Source: an uncultured Clostridia bacterium | Lineage (GTDB): Bacteria; Bacillota; Clostridia; Oscillospirales; Ruminococcaceae | Direction of reading: 5' to 3' | Assembly (NCBI GenBank): GCA_947623585.1 | Contig: CANQHA010000001.1 | Span: 62,001 to 126,000, forward strand | Length of the DNA stretch: 64,000 bases | In this document: positions 61,409 through 64,000 of the stretch, piece after piece | Numbering within the stretch: the stretch's first letter is position 1 | Layout of the letters: every line of letters begins with the position of its first letter | Notes under the pieces: generated by a model | Seen by the model: only the letters and a program-made list of their open reading frames with translations | Told to the model about the DNA's origin: nothing | Databases searched by the model: none | Position numbers and translations under genes: made by a program

Positions 61409-61810
61409 TCAATCCTTCTCGATAGGAGTTTCTTCCTCGGCCTTTTCTTCCTTCTTGGGCTTCTTATCGGCCTTGGCGTCGCTCTTCGCGGCTTCTTCGT
61501 TGGCGGAAACGTTGGTCGAGATCGCCCATTTTTTGATGCGCATTTTGCAGCGGTCCGAGCTGGTCTCGATGACGACGGTATTCTCCTCGACCTTGGTGAT
61601 TATGCCGACGATGCCGCCGATGGTCTCGATCTCGTCGCCGACCTGGACGTTTTTGCGCATCTCGGCGTCAGCCTTTTCCTTTTTGCGCTGGGGTCTTATC
61701 ATGATGAAATAAAGCACCAGCAGCATGATGATCATGAAAATGAGCGTGTAAAGGGTTCCGCCCGCAGCGGCGCCGCCGGCATCAGCGGCTGATAAAGCAT
61801 AAAAATACAT
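61409..61810 (-). CDS. yajC: preprotein translocase subunit YajC
   Basis: 133 residues: a transmembrane helix (about 19-40, IFMIIMLLVLYFIMIRPQRKKEK), the YajC core NVQVGDEIETIGGIVGIITKVEENTVVIETSSD, and an extended Lys/Glu-rich tail. It accompanies SecDF. A good promoter and TCGGAGGA site precede ATG 61810. The charged tail is longer than in E. coli. Confidence 0.93.
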   Translation of the reverse strand: MYFYALSAADAGGAAAGGTLYTLIFMIIMLLVLYFIMIRPQRKKEKADAEMRKNVQVGDEIETIGGIVGIITKVEENTVVIETSSDRCKMRIKKWAISTNVSANEEAAKSDAKADKKPKKEEKAEEETPIEKD

Positions 61811-61840
61811 TTTTTATTCCTCCGAAAAATTTATAGTATA

Positions 61841-61869
61841 AGTATACCACGAAAGGAAAATTTTTTCAA
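61841..61869 (-). promoter_or_regulatory. sigma-A promoter of yajC
   Basis: Read on the minus strand, TTGAAA (61864-61869) and TATACT (61841-61846) have a 17-bp spacer, 30 bp before the yajC start. It begins 4 bp after the nfnB stop; no terminator was found between them. Confidence 0.7.
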
Positions 61870-61872
61870 CTG

Positions 61873-63261
61873 TTATTTTTCATTTGAGCGAATATATTCG
61901 TCGATGGCCTTTGCGGCGCTCTTTCCCGCGCCCATCGCCAAAATGACGGTCGCGGCCCCGGTCACGGCGTCTCCCCCGGCATAGACCCCCTCGCGAGAGG
62001 TGAGCATATTCTCGTCAACGACGAAGCAGCCGCGGCGGTTGGTCTCAAGCCCGGGCGTGGTCGAGCGTATCAGCGGGTTCGGAGAGGTCCCTATCGCCAT
62101 TATCACGGCGTCAACCTCTATCTCAAACTCCGAGCCCTCGATTGGACGGACGCCTCTTCTGCCGCTTTGATCCGGCTCTGTCAGCTCCATTCTCTGACAT
62201 TTTACGGCGCGGACCTTTCCGCCCTCGTCTCCGAGTATCTCGACAGGATTGGTGAGATACTTGAACTCAATCCCCTCCTCCGAGGCGTGATGCACTTCTT
62301 CGCGCCTCGCCGGCATTTCCTCAGACGAGCGGCGATAGACGATAAAGACCTTCTCCGCGCCGAGCCTCAGCGCCGAACGCGCGGCGTCCATCGCAACATT
62401 GCCGCCGCCGACGACCGCGACCCGGCGGTTTTTGCTTATCGGGGTGTCATAGTCGTCAAGATAGGCTTTCATAAGGTTCGTTCTCGTGAGATATTCGTTT
62501 GCCGAGAAGACCCCGACAAGCGATTCACCGCCGATGCCCATGAAGTTTGGAAGCCCCGCGCCTGTGCCGATGAATACGGCCTCGTAGCCCGAAGCGAAAA
62601 GCTCATCGACCGAAAGTATCTTTCCGATGACCATGTCGGTCTTTATCTCGACGCCGAGGGCTTTCAAACCGTCTATCTCGCGCTGAACGGTGGCTTTTGG
62701 CAGCCTGAATTCGGGTATGCCGTACATCAGAACGCCGCCGGCGGTGTGAAACGCCTCGAAGACAGTTACCGCGTAGCCGAGCTTTGCAAGGTCGGAAGCG
62801 CAGCTTAAGCCCGAGGGACCCGATCCTATCACCGCGACCTTGTGACCGTTCGGAGCTGATTTTTCGGGCTTCGGAGCCTTTTCGGCCATATAGTCGGCGC
62901 AGTAGCGCTCGAGCCTTCCTATACCGACCGGCTCGCCTTTTATTCCCCTTACGCACTTTGATTCGCACTGACTCTCCTGCGGGCAAACCCTGCCGCAGAC
63001 CGCCGGAAGACCGTTAGTAGTCTTGATGACGTCGTAAGCCGCCGCAACGTCGCCCTCGCGTATTTTGGCGATGAACTCGGGTATTCTCACCCCGACGGGA
63101 CAGCCGCCGACGCAGGGACTGTTTTTGCAGTTTAAGCAGCGCTCGGCTTCGTTTTTAGCCTCGGCGTCAGTATAGCACGAGGAGACCTCTTCAAAATTTC
63201 TCGCCCTGACCTTCGGGTCCTGCTCGCGGACGGGCGTTTTTTCGGCTTGCATATTAGGCAT
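61873..63261 (-). CDS. nfnB: NfnB/GltA-type NADPH-binding iron-sulfur flavoprotein
   Basis: 462 residues: N-terminal 4Fe-4S cysteines (CLNCKNSPCVGGCP and CGRVCPQESQCESKC), an FAD-binding motif GSGPSGLSCASDLAKLGY with EAFHTAGG, an NAD(P)-binding GGGNVAMDAARSALRLGA, and a final FAD motif GVYAGGDAVTGAAT. Paired with the next gene, it matches the electron-bifurcating NfnAB (NADH, ferredoxin and NADP) or the glutamate synthase small subunit. ATG 63261 has GGGAGG upstream. It overlaps the partner by 8 bp. Confidence 0.87.
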   Translation of the reverse strand: MPNMQAEKTPVREQDPKVRARNFEEVSSCYTDAEAKNEAERCLNCKNSPCVGGCPVGVRIPEFIAKIREGDVAAAYDVIKTTNGLPAVCGRVCPQESQCESKCVRGIKGEPVGIGRLERYCADYMAEKAPKPEKSAPNGHKVAVIGSGPSGLSCASDLAKLGYAVTVFEAFHTAGGVLMYGIPEFRLPKATVQREIDGLKALGVEIKTDMVIGKILSVDELFASGYEAVFIGTGAGLPNFMGIGGESLVGVFSANEYLTRTNLMKAYLDDYDTPISKNRRVAVVGGGNVAMDAARSALRLGAEKVFIVYRRSSEEMPARREEVHHASEEGIEFKYLTNPVEILGDEGGKVRAVKCQRMELTEPDQSGRRGVRPIEGSEFEIEVDAVIMAIGTSPNPLIRSTTPGLETNRRGCFVVDENMLTSREGVYAGGDAVTGAATVILAMGAGKSAAKAIDEYIRSNEK

Positions 63262-64000
63262 TTCGCACACCTCCCGTAAGTCTGCAAATGTGTTCGCGGT
63301 CGTGCTGCTCGATATCTCTGTAAGCGGAATTGCGATGCATGAGCTCGTCGAAATCGACCTCGTGACCGTCAAAATCGGGGCCGTCAACGCAGGCGTATTT
63401 TATCTTTCCGCCGACCCTGACCCTGCACCCGCCGCACATTCCGGTGCCGTCGATCATTATCGGGTTGAGAGAGACTATCGTTTTGATACCGTAGGGCTTA
63501 GTCACCGCGCAGACGAATTTCATCATCGGCACGGGGCCAATCGCGATAACGCAGTCGTATTTGTTACCCGCGTCGATGAGTTCTTTGAGCTTATCGGTCA
63601 CAAAGCCTTTCATGCCGTAGCTTCCGTCGTCGGTCGTGATGTAAAAATCAGTGCTGACCGCCCGCATTTCGTCCTCCAAAATGACGATATCGCGGTTTCT
63701 GAAGCCGGCGATGACATCGACCTCGACGCCCGAATTGTAAAGCGCCTTGGCCTGCGGATAGGCTATTGCGCATCCGACGCCGCCGCCTATCACGGCGACC
63801 TTTTTTGCGCCCTCGGGAATTTCGGTGGGTATTCCGAGAGGGCCGACGACGTCAAGGATAAAGTCGCCCTCGTTAAGCTGACCGAGCATCATTGTTGAGC
63901 GGCCGACCTTTTGGAAAATAATGGTTATTGTGCCTTTTTCGCGGTCATAATCGGCGATGGTGAGCGGAACGCGCTCGCCCTTTTCGTCGATCCTGAATAT
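63254..64000 (-). CDS. nfnA: NfnA-type ferredoxin-NADP reductase subunit, partial
   Basis: The last 248 residues; the frame is open to the right edge, so the N-terminus is missing. It has an FAD domain (VGRSTMMLGQLNEGDF), an NAD-binding region (VAVIGGGVGCAIAYPQAKAL) and the C-terminal 2Fe-2S cysteines (GMCGGCRVRVGG...YACVDGPDFDGHEVDFDEL). This is the NfnA/SudB pattern. With NfnB it would balance NADH, NADPH and ferredoxin in an anaerobe. Confidence 0.87.
   Translation of the reverse strand: MFRIDEKGERVPLTIADYDREKGTITIIFQKVGRSTMMLGQLNEGDFILDVVGPLGIPTEIPEGAKKVAVIGGGVGCAIAYPQAKALYNSGVEVDVIAGFRNRDIVILEDEMRAVSTDFYITTDDGSYGMKGFVTDKLKELIDAGNKYDCVIAIGPVPMMKFVCAVTKPYGIKTIVSLNPIMIDGTGMCGGCRVRVGGKIKYACVDGPDFDGHEVDFDELMHRNSAYRDIEQHDREHICRLTGGVRNA

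Overview
This window looks like chromosomal DNA from an endospore-forming, Gram-positive member of the Clostridia, probably an uncultured Oscillospirales-type gut anaerobe. The evidence is a complete spoIIIAA-AH operon plus yqfC, yqfD, ylbJ and yunB; Firmicutes-type division genes (sepF, ylmH, divIVA); a DnaD/DnaI-type helicase-loader pair; GatCAB; split transketolase; and a clostridial NfnAB-type pair at the right edge. Base composition is near 50% GC. Almost everything from 7.2 kb to the right end is on the minus strand, which is probably the leading strand. The lineage is inferred from gene content; no 16S or ribosomal protein gene is present.

Layout. 0-6.6 kb: an accessory-looking plus-strand block (YhbD-like end, bactofilin with a cysteine ladder, PlsC-like acyltransferase with zinc ribbon, MscS, YitT, GH27 alpha-galactosidase), then a convergent esterase and a small DUF6514-type gene. 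6.7-8.3 kb: tRNA-Gly and tRNA-Arg behind a consensus promoter, then a Xer-type tyrosine recombinase with perfect inverted repeats on both sides. 8.4-15.6 kb: mutS2, recO, yqzL, era, ybeY, phoH, yqfD, yqfC, in an order close to Bacillus but lacking pgpH, dgkA and cdd. 15.7-31.7 kb: ylbJ (+), then a long minus-strand series gatB, gatA, a ligA-gatC in-frame fusion, yunB, the transketolase halves, a HAD phosphatase, rluD, lspA, ileS, divIVA, ylmH and sepF. 31.8-39.0 kb: an HlyD-like adaptor, miaA, mutL, mutS and ricA. 39.1-42.3 kb: a lipoprotein, divergent dnaD-dnaC, a small membrane protein and tRNA-His. 42.4-56.2 kb: manA, a U32 peptidase, mltG, a DJ-1 protein, recN, argR, nadK, tlyA, dxs, ispA, xseB, xseA, a second TsaD/Kae1-like protein, nusB and asp23. 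56.3-61.8 kb: spoIIIAH-AA, a TIGR04086 membrane protein and yajC. 61.9-64 kb: nfnB and partial nfnA.

The genes fall into working groups: mismatch and recombination repair (mutS, mutL, mutS2, recO, recN, xseAB, ligA), tRNA charging and modification (ileS, gatCAB, miaA, tRNAs), isoprenoid supply (dxs, ispA), division and wall (sepF, divIVA, mltG, lspA), and the mother-cell to forespore channel (SpoIIIA). Coding density is very high. Many stop/start pairs overlap by 4-14 bp, no gene-free stretch exceeds 300 bp, and most promoters I could place have a 16-17 bp spacer.

I found no CRISPR array, insertion sequence, prophage or recognisable defence island. The observations most worth following are the LigA-GatC fusion with an internal ribosome binding site, a 48-codon YqzL-like gene overlapping recO, the cysteine ladder of the bactofilin, a gatB-operon terminator buried in the convergent ylbJ gene, ribosome binding sites embedded in or beside hairpins, and the inverted repeats around the recombinase gene.
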